IMG/VR virus record: IMGVR_UViG_3300033153_013547
Location: 62,001-126,000 of that record
Length of the DNA: 64,000 nt
Strand: one strand, 5' to 3'
Source of the DNA: a virus
In this document: positions 39,363 through 48,010 of the stretch, piece by piece
Layout: the number at the start of each line of letters is the position of its first letter
How positions within the stretch are numbered: the stretch's first letter is position 1
Made by a program: the position numbers and the translations under genes
Notes under the pieces: generated by a model
What the model was told of the DNA's origin: nothing
The model's database searches: none
Seen by the model: only the letters and a program-made list of their open reading frames with translations

Positions 39363-40201
39363 TATGACATAATCTCCACGTCTAAAAAAGTAGGGCTCAA
39401 GGATTTTATAGATGTACCTTTATTTTTGATAGACTGTAGCAGCCCACTGAATGCTTGTGTATTAACCCACACTTTCTGTCCATCACCACGAAAGTGTATG
39501 TTTTTGTTTAAAGATCCATCATAGTAAGTATCTCCAGACATATCTATTCCACACAGAATTATTTCTTTAGCTCCTCCATAATAAGCAGCCTGCACAGCAC
39601 ATCCAGCAATAGTTGCTCCACCCCTCAAGATTTTGGGTATTAGCATAGAATCTGCTACGGACACAGATGGAGATGCAATAAAAGTGTATTCACAAGGGTA
39701 TCTTGTTATGACGGATCGACTAAACAATCTAGGAACATTATAGGTCATAGCTGTGTTCCACCAGTCTTTTTGGGAAGCACGGTAGTCAAAAACCATCCAT
39801 ATGTTGGACGAAGGCCTGATCATTATTCCTTGATTGACAGCAATGACAAAAGCATCTTGTGGTATCTTGTCATAAAAAGGCTTGCCATTTGGCCCTGTAG
39901 CTAAAATATACACCGTTTCTGGTATAATTTTGATGAGATCAGAACTAAAAAAATCTACAGCTTTACTATTGACTGGCTTGAAAGTTTGTCCTCTTTGTCC
40001 TCTGATTCTGTGTCTGGGCTTCCCAAGAACGAGGCTTTTTTGGGGTTTGGGTTGTATTGCTGTTCTTTTTACAACGTTTTTTTTGGAATTACTGGTATAA
40101 CGACGATTGGCAACACGTTTCTGAGCCTTCTTTTGATTTTGAGGTCGAGAAACTATTCGTGTTTTTCTGGTACCACTTGTGAAATTGCTGCTTCTTCTCA
40201 T
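39362..40201 (-). CDS. DUF115/GT42-like transferase with basic N-terminal tail
   Basis: 279 residues. The first 60 are rich in arginine, lysine and serine (TRKTRIVSRPQNQKKAQKRV). The catalytic part starts with a VYILATGPNGKPFYDKIPQD strand-loop, then NIWMVFDYRAS, and ends with GGATIAGCAVQAAYYGGAKE, IILCGIDMSGDTYYDGS, the pattern of DUF115 proteins and family-42 sialyltransferases. First gene of the minus-strand glycan operon. Substrate unknown. Confidence 0.58.
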   Translation of the reverse strand: MRRSSNFTSGTRKTRIVSRPQNQKKAQKRVANRRYTSNSKKNVVKRTAIQPKPQKSLVLGKPRHRIRGQRGQTFKPVNSKAVDFFSSDLIKIIPETVYILATGPNGKPFYDKIPQDAFVIAVNQGIMIRPSSNIWMVFDYRASQKDWWNTAMTYNVPRLFSRSVITRYPCEYTFIASPSVSVADSMLIPKILRGGATIAGCAVQAAYYGGAKEIILCGIDMSGDTYYDGSLNKNIHFRGDGQKVWVNTQAFSGLLQSIKNKGTSIKSLSPTFLDVEIMS

Positions 40202-40252
40202 AATTGACCTAAATAATTATAAGTAAAATTTTCCTAAAGGACAGGATCTAAT

Positions 40253-40417
40253 ATGAAATCTACAAAAACAATCAGACAAGGGATTCTTGTGATGGGAATC
40301 TTATTTTCTGTATATTGCTTGATATGTTATATGAAAAATAGACGACCACACCCTGCAGCACTCAATTTGTATAAAATATTGACCAACATACTTAAACTTA
40401 TTCTTGAATTCTCATAA
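40253..40417 (+). CDS. small single-pass membrane protein, 54 aa
   Basis: AAAGGA eleven bases before the ATG. The frame gives a basic N-terminus, one helix (GILVMGILFSVYCLICYM) and a helical tail (LYKILTNILKLILEFS). It is divergent from the glycan operon with only about 50 bases between the starts. Function unknown. Confidence 0.55.
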   Translation: MKSTKTIRQGILVMGILFSVYCLICYMKNRRPHPAALNLYKILTNILKLILEFS

Positions 40418-40464
40418 CCAATAACTAATAGAAATAAAACAAATACTGTTGTTATGAGATATAC

Positions 40465-40917
40465 ATGCTCCACCATAATCTTGCTAATAAATCAGAAAGT
40501 CACATCAGACTACAAACAATACGTGCACTAAAAAACATGAAATCAGGCTGGATCATTTCTGACAAGTTCTACACGTATACTAATAATTATGATCAATGCA
40601 TATGTATCTTCAATAATAAAACATATATTTTAAATATCAATGATCTCCATGTTCCCATGAGTTGTATTTATGATTTGTCTTCTGAAAAGAACATAAACTG
40701 TTATCAGGCCATAGCAGAAATCATTATAGAACATATCAATAGTGTAAAAACACTTTTGAATACAATTGTTATAGCCAGTAGCAAAAAACATCTATCTACT
40801 AATAAAAACCGCAATTTAGGGTTGGTTTTAGTACGTACAGAAGTGTTCAAAAATTTCTTTCCAAATGATGATGGATTGAATATTTTGTATGCAGATACAA
40901 TAAATGAACATCTATAA
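40465..40917 (+). CDS. hypothetical protein, 150 aa
   Basis: Soluble protein with a mix of strands and helices (HIRLQTIRALKNMKSGWIIS, CYQAIAEIIIEHINSVKTLL, LGLVLVRTEVFKNFF). No family recognised. The start codon lacks a clear binding site. Confidence 0.62.
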   Translation: MLHHNLANKSESHIRLQTIRALKNMKSGWIISDKFYTYTNNYDQCICIFNNKTYILNINDLHVPMSCIYDLSSEKNINCYQAIAEIIIEHINSVKTLLNTIVIASSKKHLSTNKNRNLGLVLVRTEVFKNFFPNDDGLNILYADTINEHL

Positions 40918-40956
40918 CAGCACTTATAATTAATTAACAAAGAATTTGGAAAAACC

Positions 40957-41139
40957 ATGTCAAAAGACAGAAAAGACATTATAATTATTGATACTGATAG
41001 AGATTGTTTTGACGACGCCATTTACATACACTGCATAAAGTGTGGAAAAAGATATAAACTTAGCCCAAAATGTCTGATACCTAATGTGTGTCCAGATTGT
41101 GCTAAATTAGACGTAGATCAAGACTTGGAGAACCAGTAG
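40957..41139 (+). CDS. small zinc-ribbon protein, 60 aa
   Basis: C-x-x-C (HCIKCGKRY) and C-x-x-C (CPDC) separated by 16 residues form a typical zinc ribbon. The N-terminus is IIIIDTDRDCFDDAIY. Such single zinc ribbons bind DNA, RNA or protein partners. It precedes the ribonucleotide reductase. Confidence 0.65.
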   Translation: MSKDRKDIIIIDTDRDCFDDAIYIHCIKCGKRYKLSPKCLIPNVCPDCAKLDVDQDLENQ

Positions 41140-41224
41140 TTCTTCCTCTAAAATACAATAAATATAGATCTTTCAAGGTAATAAATATCACCACAACTTA
41201 CTTTGTTTAGGAGGACAAAATTAC

Positions 41225-44200
41225 GTGTATGAACCAGAGAAAACCAAACCTTTCAGATTATCTGAAAGGTTTTTAGAAAAATATAAAAATACCAAACCAC
41301 CCTTTGGTTTCAATGGACTTGGAGAATTTATTTACCGAAGGACCTACTCGCGAATCAAGCCATCAGATGGAACCAATGAAGAATGGTGGGAGACTATACA
41401 GCGTGTTGTAGAAGGCACGTATAATATGCAAAAGAGACATGTGGAATTTTATACACTGAAATGGAATGCTCATCAAGCCCAATATAGTGCCCAAGAAATG
41501 TATGACAGAATGTTCCACATGAAGTTTCTTCCAAGTGGGAGGGGTCTTTGGGCCATGGGCAGCCCCATCATTGAAGAACGAGGAATGCATATGGCTCTGT
41601 CTTCATGTGCCATGATAAGCACTGCAAATATCAAAGATGATCCAGCCAAGCCATTCTGTTTCTTGATGGATGTATCAATGCTTGGGGTTGGATCAGGTTT
41701 TTCTACAGATGGCGCTGGCAAAATTACAATCAAAGGGCCAAGTGATACCAGAAAACCAGAAGTTTTCATTATACCAGATACCAGAGAAGGATGGGTTGAA
41801 TCAGTAAAATTACTGTTAGAATCATATTTCTTTGGGACAGGCAAAATAGAATTTGATTATACAAAGATACGACAAATTGGTGAACCAATACGAGGATTTG
41901 GGGGCGTCAGTTCTGGTTACAAACCACTGGAAAAATTACACCAAACACTTAGGCAAATATTGGATAAAGAAATAGACAACCCCATTAGCGTAACCACCAT
42001 CGTAGATATTATGAATTTGATTGGCCAGTGTGTAGTATCTGGCAATGTCAGAAGATGTTTGCCACAAGGCACTCTTGTTCACACCAAAAAAGGGCTTCTA
42101 AAAATAGAGGATCTCAAAGCCGGGATGATGGCCAAAACATCTACTGGCTATGATAAAATAACAGAAGTTGTGTATCAGGGGAAGCAAAACACAATAACAA
42201 TACAGACAATTATTGGCGACTTAAAATGTACCCCCAAACACAGAGTAGCAAAACTTACATCTCCTACAGAATATACTTGGGTATATGCAAAAGATCTAAA
42301 AGAAAATGATTTACTGGTTTTTGTTGCTTCTGAAACAGATGGCATAAAAACCAAATTACCAGACTGGACTTACGAGAAACCCAAACATTCTACTACATGT
42401 AAAGACATAACCATTCCAGATCTCGATCATGATATGGCTTGGTTTTTCGGCTTATTACATGGTGACGGGTATGTGGCCCCTAACTTTGATAAAAACGGAT
42501 TCAATGCGCACATTTCTGTCGCATGCGCCCCAGATAATAACGAGATTGTACTCAGATGTAGAGAGCAGATCAAGAGATTTGGCGTAAATATCAATATTGT
42601 ACCACCAAAAATAGGCGATAGATCCACCAAAATTAGATCACAATCTAAGCAATTGGCATGGTATCTATCACAATTCAAGATGCCAAGAGAACCTATTGTA
42701 ATCCCTGATTTTATAATGAATGGTAAAACAGATTTGCGGGCGGCATACTTGGCTGGACTTTTAGATGCTGATGGTTGTGTAAAAAGCAGTCCAATAATTC
42801 TTGTAACAACAATATATGAGCACTTTCTTTACCAAGTCCAATCATTATATGCCAGCCTTGGTATACCAACCAGAATTAGATATTTCAAATCTATGAATGG
42901 ATGGAAACCCAAATATGCTCTGCATTTGGTTGGCAAATACCCCAAGGCAAGGTTTATGGAAATTGTGGCCCCACATTCGTCTAAGCAAACACAAATAAAT
43001 TACACAAGAGGATCGCAAAATGACTATGGCTATCCCATGTCTTGGGCAAACAACAAAATGAGAAGGACAGCGGGATATTATGCTAAACAAATTACTCAGT
43101 TCACCTATCAACGGTTATCTGGCAATTTTACAAATATCACACCAATCAGGGTAAATAATGTTGTATTTACTAACAAAAAATCAGAGACGTGGGATATCTC
43201 TGTAGAATCCCAACACGAATTTGTTATAGATAGGGGCTTATTGGTCCACAACACAGCTCTGATCACCTTTGGAGATCCAGAATCACAAGAATATGTTGAT
43301 CTCAAAAACCCCAAAGTCAATCCAGAAAGATGTGGAGATAATGGGTGGGCATGGACATCTAATAACTCTGTTTGCGCAAGACTTGGAATGGATTATTCTA
43401 AGGTGTCTAAAAGAACGGTCGCCAATGGTGAGCCAGGTTACATATGGTTAGATAATGCTCGTGGTTACTCAAGAATGAACAATGGCCCAGACAATAAAGA
43501 TCATAGGGTTGTAGGCACAAACCCGTGTTCGGAACAATTTTTGGAATCATATGAACTTTGCTGTTTAGTAGAGGCCTTTCCTTGTAATAATGAATCCAAA
43601 GAAGATTTTCTAAGAACACTCAAATATGCATATCTGTATGCCAAAACCGTAACCCTTGGCCAAACACATTGGCCAGAAACAAATGGGGTTATGCTTCGTA
43701 ATAGAAGAATAGGAACATCATTGAGTGGTATCCAACAATTTATTGCCAAACACAACATAGACATTCTAAAAGAATGGTGCGAAGACGGGTACAACGAAAT
43801 CAAGCGCTGGGACCGCGTATATTCCGATTGGCTTGGCATACCAAGATCCATAAAAATCTCAACAGTAAAACCGAGTGGCTCAATTTCATTACTTGCTGGC
43901 GCAACAGCTGGCATTCACTTCCCAGAGGGCAGATATTTTGTCAAACGAGTACGCATAGCCAAAAACAGTCCGCTAATCGCCCCCTTGAGAAAGGCTGGTT
44001 ACCCAATAGAAGATGACGTAAACAATGAATATGCATTTGTTGTTGAGTTCCCTGTAGATGTTGGTAAAAACGTAAGAAGCGTCAAAAATGTTTCTGCTTG
44101 GGAAAAAACGTCGATGGCAGCATTCATGCAGCACTATTGGTCGGACAATGCCGTATCAACAACAGTAGATTTTGATCCAGAAACAGAGGGAGACCAAATA

Positions 44201-44446
44201 GAAAGAATATTGGACATGTATCAATATCAGTTGAAGGCAATCTCTTTTCTTCCAAGAATGGCAGAAGGAGCATACCCCCAAATGCCTCAAGAAGCCATAA
44301 CAGAAGAAGAATACAAACAAAGAAGCAAGAAGCTAAAGCCAGTAAAATATAACAAGATTATAACAAAAGTAGAAGCTGAACATGGTTGCACAACAGATTA
44401 TTGTGAAATAAAGGATTTTGAGAAAAATAAAAACAATGAACAATGA
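41225..44446 (+). CDS. nrdJ: class II (adenosylcobalamin-dependent) ribonucleotide reductase with intein
   Basis: 1073-residue precursor; removal of the intein leaves 674 residues, near the size of Lactobacillus-type monomeric ribonucleoside-triphosphate reductase. Seen: MALSSCAMIS (N-terminal redox cysteine), NPCSEQFLESYELCCLVEAF (catalytic cysteine-glutamate loop), KISTVKPSGSISLLAGATAG (nucleotide-binding loop) and a C-terminal CTTDYC pair for re-reduction. A GTG start follows AGGAGG. It makes deoxynucleotides without oxygen dependence, given cobalamin from the host. The family identity is firm; the precise substrate level (NTP or NDP) is inference. Confidence 0.92.
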   Translation: MYEPEKTKPFRLSERFLEKYKNTKPPFGFNGLGEFIYRRTYSRIKPSDGTNEEWWETIQRVVEGTYNMQKRHVEFYTLKWNAHQAQYSAQEMYDRMFHMKFLPSGRGLWAMGSPIIEERGMHMALSSCAMISTANIKDDPAKPFCFLMDVSMLGVGSGFSTDGAGKITIKGPSDTRKPEVFIIPDTREGWVESVKLLLESYFFGTGKIEFDYTKIRQIGEPIRGFGGVSSGYKPLEKLHQTLRQILDKEIDNPISVTTIVDIMNLIGQCVVSGNVRRCLPQGTLVHTKKGLLKIEDLKAGMMAKTSTGYDKITEVVYQGKQNTITIQTIIGDLKCTPKHRVAKLTSPTEYTWVYAKDLKENDLLVFVASETDGIKTKLPDWTYEKPKHSTTCKDITIPDLDHDMAWFFGLLHGDGYVAPNFDKNGFNAHISVACAPDNNEIVLRCREQIKRFGVNINIVPPKIGDRSTKIRSQSKQLAWYLSQFKMPREPIVIPDFIMNGKTDLRAAYLAGLLDADGCVKSSPIILVTTIYEHFLYQVQSLYASLGIPTRIRYFKSMNGWKPKYALHLVGKYPKARFMEIVAPHSSKQTQINYTRGSQNDYGYPMSWANNKMRRTAGYYAKQITQFTYQRLSGNFTNITPIRVNNVVFTNKKSETWDISVESQHEFVIDRGLLVHNTALITFGDPESQEYVDLKNPKVNPERCGDNGWAWTSNNSVCARLGMDYSKVSKRTVANGEPGYIWLDNARGYSRMNNGPDNKDHRVVGTNPCSEQFLESYELCCLVEAFPCNNESKEDFLRTLKYAYLYAKTVTLGQTHWPETNGVMLRNRRIGTSLSGIQQFIAKHNIDILKEWCEDGYNEIKRWDRVYSDWLGIPRSIKISTVKPSGSISLLAGATAGIHFPEGRYFVKRVRIAKNSPLIAPLRKAGYPIEDDVNNEYAFVVEFPVDVGKNVRSVKNVSAWEKTSMAAFMQHYWSDNAVSTTVDFDPETEGDQIERILDMYQYQLKAISFLPRMAEGAYPQMPQEAITEEEYKQRSKKLKPVKYNKIITKVEAEHGCTTDYCEIKDFEKNKNNEQ
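42056..43252 (+). mobile_element. intein with LAGLIDADG homing endonuclease in the reductase
   Basis: Residues 278-676 (399 aa) between extein ...GNVRR and TALITFG... . It starts C278-LPQGTLVHTKKG and ends SQHEFVIDRGLLVHN, standard splice junctions with a threonine as first downstream residue. TPKHRV is the block-B histidine. Two endonuclease motifs are present: FFGLLHGDG (407-415) and YLAGLLDADG (508-517), so the homing function may be active. Confidence 0.92.
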
Positions 44447-44464
44447 GCAGGTGGTGAGATACAA

Positions 44465-44791
44465 TCATTCTTCCTCTATGTACACTTTGCCATTGATCCA
44501 AATTTTCTTTAGTACAGTAACAATGGTTCTTCGTGGAACGCAGGTGTTATCTATAACTAAGATAACATCTGCATATTCAATATAGGTATTGTGTTTAGCC
44601 TTGGATTTTTTGATATATTTGATGATATCACGCAAGTCTCTATATGTCTTACATTCACCATTGGTAAAAACAACACTAACAATGTTTTCTACCAGATCAG
44701 AGCTAACACAGAATCTCTCCATGATTCTCAGTAGAGCATGATCTGTTACATCTAATTGCTCATCAGAAGGTAGGGTGATTGTTATCATCAA
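44465..44791 (-). CDS. DUF4258-like protein, 108 aa
   Basis: Lone minus-strand gene among plus-strand genes. HALLRIMERFCVSSDLVENI followed by YADVILVIDN and RRTIVTVLKK fits the DUF4258 layout (H-A-x-x-R-x-x-E-R helix, then strands ending in IVTV), seen in some toxin-like and phage proteins. Nuclease or toxin activity is not established for this family. Confidence is moderate because the overall similarity is short. Confidence 0.5.
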   Translation of the reverse strand: MMITITLPSDEQLDVTDHALLRIMERFCVSSDLVENIVSVVFTNGECKTYRDLRDIIKYIKKSKAKHNTYIEYADVILVIDNTCVPRRTIVTVLKKIWINGKVYIEEE

Positions 44792-44812
44792 TTGTTTTAT
44801 TAGGAGAGTTTT

Positions 44813-45670
44813 ATGTATCGATTTTTAGTGTTGAGCAAAGAATTTGAGGGTTCATCCAAAATATCTAAAACATGGTCACCCTACTGGAAATTATTGTATA
44901 ATTGTGTTAGTCAAGAATTTGCCAACAAAATAAGCTGTGAAATTATAGACATAGAACAATTGCTATCAACAAATTTAGGTATTTATACTATAAGCAATAT
45001 CATTATCAACAAATGCCAAAATAATTATAGCAATACCATAGTAGATTTCATTGTAGTTACTAATACTAAATATTTAGACATATTTAGCCAAAACAAATTA
45101 GCAATATTAAAAAAACTTAATATAAAGATCATATCTCTAGACAAACCAGACAAAAGATGTGATGGAGGATTCAACTCATTTGATCCTCATATGTTGGTCA
45201 ATACTGGGATCTTTGTTCCCAAGGTGGCTTTGCCTAATTTTTCTAAATCTATCAGTTTTATATATTGTTACAATGAAAAAGAAAGCACACCCCTTATATT
45301 AGAACAACTACAAAAAAATGAAGATATTATCATTGTTGATATCAATAACATATATAATATGCACTTATTTACAGAAACCAAGCAAATAGCATGGATGGAA
45401 AGATCTCCAGATCAACTAGCAAATTTATACAACTTTGGCGCAGACGTTGTCATTACAGACAAAACAAACACATACGACGTTGCAGCTTGTAGAAAGCCCC
45501 AAATCAACATCCACGAAATAAGCGATAACATACAAAAAGAACTAAATACTATTAGAAACAGCCAAGAACGCCAACAAGCACTCCTTGAACAGACTAATAA
45601 TCTATATGAATCTGTTGGTAACAGGGCAACAGACAATCTGTTGCACAAATTAGCAACAAGTCTTCAGTGA
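44813..45670 (+). CDS. hypothetical protein, 285 aa
   Basis: Alternating strands and helices (YRFLVLSKEF, DFIVVTNTKYLDI, KKLNIKIISLDKPDK, SFIYCYNEKESTPLILEQLQ, FGADVVITDKTNTY) suggest a Rossmann-like or GT-B-like fold. An EKQ-rich C-terminus is helical (QERQQALLEQTNNLYESVGN). AGGAGAGTTTT precedes the ATG. Not assigned to a family. Confidence 0.65.
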   Translation: MYRFLVLSKEFEGSSKISKTWSPYWKLLYNCVSQEFANKISCEIIDIEQLLSTNLGIYTISNIIINKCQNNYSNTIVDFIVVTNTKYLDIFSQNKLAILKKLNIKIISLDKPDKRCDGGFNSFDPHMLVNTGIFVPKVALPNFSKSISFIYCYNEKESTPLILEQLQKNEDIIIVDINNIYNMHLFTETKQIAWMERSPDQLANLYNFGADVVITDKTNTYDVAACRKPQINIHEISDNIQKELNTIRNSQERQQALLEQTNNLYESVGNRATDNLLHKLATSLQ

Positions 45671-45680
45671 GTTGAACAAT

Positions 45681-45890
45681 ATGTCTAATAACGGAAAACA
45701 AACACCACCCCTTTGGCTTCCCAGGGGTAGCGTTAGGGCATTGCTTGCTATTTTCACAACCTTTGCATTTTTGTTTTTGATAATAATGCATCCTAGTAAC
45801 ATTGCTCAAGATGGGGTTTTGGCTACTCTTGTGGTAGTCATTTGGGAACGCTATTTTCAAGCAAGAGGACAAAGCAACCCTAAAACATAG
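45681..45890 (+). CDS. small membrane protein, 69 aa
   Basis: One hydrophobic helix (RALLAIFTTFAFLFLIIMHP) after a polar N-terminus and a second, weaker one (GVLATLVVVIWERYF). Small size and two-helix topology would suit a holin-like or virion-associated membrane protein, but there is no lysis gene next to it. Function unknown. Confidence 0.6.
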   Translation: MSNNGKQTPPLWLPRGSVRALLAIFTTFAFLFLIIMHPSNIAQDGVLATLVVVIWERYFQARGQSNPKT

Positions 45891-45914
45891 CATCACCAAG
45901 TAAGGAGAAACAAC

Positions 45915-46313
45915 ATGTCTATAAAAATGAATTTGTTTGAGGAAAAAGAATTCAGCATGGGAATGCCTAATATTGATACCAGGACAAATATTGTGGCAAT
46001 GGAAAATGCCAATATTACATCAGAAGGAACAACTCAATTAATTGAGTTTCCTGGTTATCTATCTGGCATTGTTGTGTTTGATAACTCTAATGGAAGTGCT
46101 GACGTTAGAGTAGAGTTATGGGACCTGAACCCCAATAATGCTGACTGTGTCACAAACATGATTATTGTTGCCAATGTACCAGCAGGATCAATATACTATG
46201 CACCCTATGGAAGCACCAAATTATTATTCTATGAACTCTGGTGCACAACAACAATAACAAGCAGCACTGATCTTGCTGTTGACTTAACTTTACTTATTCC
46301 TGTCAATTATTAG
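45915..46313 (+). CDS. probable virion protein, 132 aa
   Basis: AAGGAGAAACAAC precedes the ATG. Strand-rich, neutral protein (TTQLIEFPGYLSGIVVFDNS, DVRVELWDLNPNNA, IIVANVPAGSIYYAPYGSTK) with the composition of head or tail decoration proteins. It is followed closely by two large structural-type proteins. No family recognised. Confidence 0.62.
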   Translation: MSIKMNLFEEKEFSMGMPNIDTRTNIVAMENANITSEGTTQLIEFPGYLSGIVVFDNSNGSADVRVELWDLNPNNADCVTNMIIVANVPAGSIYYAPYGSTKLLFYELWCTTTITSSTDLAVDLTLLIPVNY

Positions 46314-46321
46314 GGGCATAA

Positions 46322-47887
46322 ATGGCTAACACAATTATAACTGCTACTAATTTAGTTACTCAGGAAACTACTGAGCAAACATTACAAGATGCTGGTTGTG
46401 AAACAGATGCTTTAGTAAATGAGGTTGTATATTTAGTTATATATTCTGCTTGCACTGGTTGTGTGGAAAGTACAGATAAAAGGGTAGTTGGCTCTCTTCT
46501 TTTTGGGACAGATGAAATCGCATCTTCCGAGCATGAAGTTGCAACAAGCGCAACTGTCACTGGAGGGGTGCTAAATGGCACCGCGCTCCTAACTGGAGAC
46601 GGAGTAAAGACACTCAAATTTCAATTTCGAGCACATGGCAGCAGCACCACAGCACAAATTACCAATATGTCTATAAGCGCTATTCCACTCATTGGCGAAG
46701 ATTATTCGTATGATCAATCTTTAGATGATACAGTTGTTGCAACAGACGTCGATGACATAGTCCCCGAAACAATATCCACGTTAATGATAGTTGTGCCGCC
46801 AGGCGGCAAAGATTACATACTATTCACATATTGTGAGGGTGCTCCACAAGGATCAACGGCAGCAGGCGGAGCAATTGTTGACATAAACATCAACGGTATA
46901 CCGATAGCAAGTTGGGTACGAGAATTTGAAGATATTGCTGAATGGTTTTCATTTGCCGGAGTTTTTCCCATATCGCTCGGAGAGGGCATGTATATTGTTA
47001 CAATAGATGTGTTGTCCCGATATTCTGCTAAAACAGCTGATTTCAGACGTCCACGTATTATTGCTGTCCAGCAATCCATGTTTGATATTTGTACAACAAT
47101 AACAGATGATACCGGAGCCACTACTAGCAGTGATGCGGATGTTGCCTTTGTGCCATTTTCTATTCTTCATACGCCATCTGAATCTGGCGACAAGATCGTT
47201 GCTATATGTAATTCCATTCTTGGAACCGCAATATCAGCTCGAACATCGGCAATGGAATTACAAGATGGTACCACTAACTATATGAATGATTACGGGTGCT
47301 CAGAAACCGATCCTGGGTTTGATAGTAGCCGCGATCAGTTCCCCATCATGTTGTCTTATCCGCTAGACATAAACGATCCAACCACATTATCAATATATTG
47401 GAGATGTACATACGGAGAGGGAGCGTTTGGCAGAAATGCAGATAACACTGCCGGAACAAATAGTAGCTTTGTGTTGTTGGGCGTTAAAAACACATTTAAG
47501 GCACCAAAAAATGTAAGTGCTACTGACGGTACATACACAAACAAAGTTGTTATTACATGGGACGCACCAGATGGCGAAGAACAAGCCGGATATAGTATTA
47601 CCAGAGATGGTATCGTGCTGGACACAGTTGGTGCAGAAGTCACATCATACAATGATACAACCATGACGTCAGGTATTACATATACTTATGGTGTAACAGC
47701 AAACTATGGTGAAAGCTCAAGCGGAACCATAACAGATACTGGCTATGCTGCCACTATACCAACGCCATCTGATCCAACCCCAACAAATTCTGATCCACCT
47801 GCCTTTTCAGAAGGAGCAGCAACAATGGCTGGTTGCATAGACACTATCGATTATTTTCTTGTTTGGACAGTCAATCCACCCAGTTAA
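46322..47887 (+). CDS. structural protein with fibronectin type III-like domain, 521 aa
   Basis: Beta-rich throughout. Residues about 395-470 (APKNVSATDGTYTNKVVITW, then YSITRDGIVLDTVGAEVTSY, ITYTYGVTANYGESSSG) match a fibronectin type III domain, common in phage tail and fibre proteins. The N-terminal 390 residues are unassigned. The serine/threonine/glycine-rich sequence fits an exposed virion protein, probably for host or matrix attachment. Confidence 0.65.
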   Translation: MANTIITATNLVTQETTEQTLQDAGCETDALVNEVVYLVIYSACTGCVESTDKRVVGSLLFGTDEIASSEHEVATSATVTGGVLNGTALLTGDGVKTLKFQFRAHGSSTTAQITNMSISAIPLIGEDYSYDQSLDDTVVATDVDDIVPETISTLMIVVPPGGKDYILFTYCEGAPQGSTAAGGAIVDININGIPIASWVREFEDIAEWFSFAGVFPISLGEGMYIVTIDVLSRYSAKTADFRRPRIIAVQQSMFDICTTITDDTGATTSSDADVAFVPFSILHTPSESGDKIVAICNSILGTAISARTSAMELQDGTTNYMNDYGCSETDPGFDSSRDQFPIMLSYPLDINDPTTLSIYWRCTYGEGAFGRNADNTAGTNSSFVLLGVKNTFKAPKNVSATDGTYTNKVVITWDAPDGEEQAGYSITRDGIVLDTVGAEVTSYNDTTMTSGITYTYGVTANYGESSSGTITDTGYAATIPTPSDPTPTNSDPPAFSEGAATMAGCIDTIDYFLVWTVNPPS

Positions 47888-48010
47888 TCAGACAGGATGA
47901 CTAATAAGATGACTAATATTAAATGATCAAGTAGAGTGAATTGATTTAGACGTATACTTGTGTCACAATTATCACATGTATATGCATCATGGACATAAGG
48001 AGAAATAACT

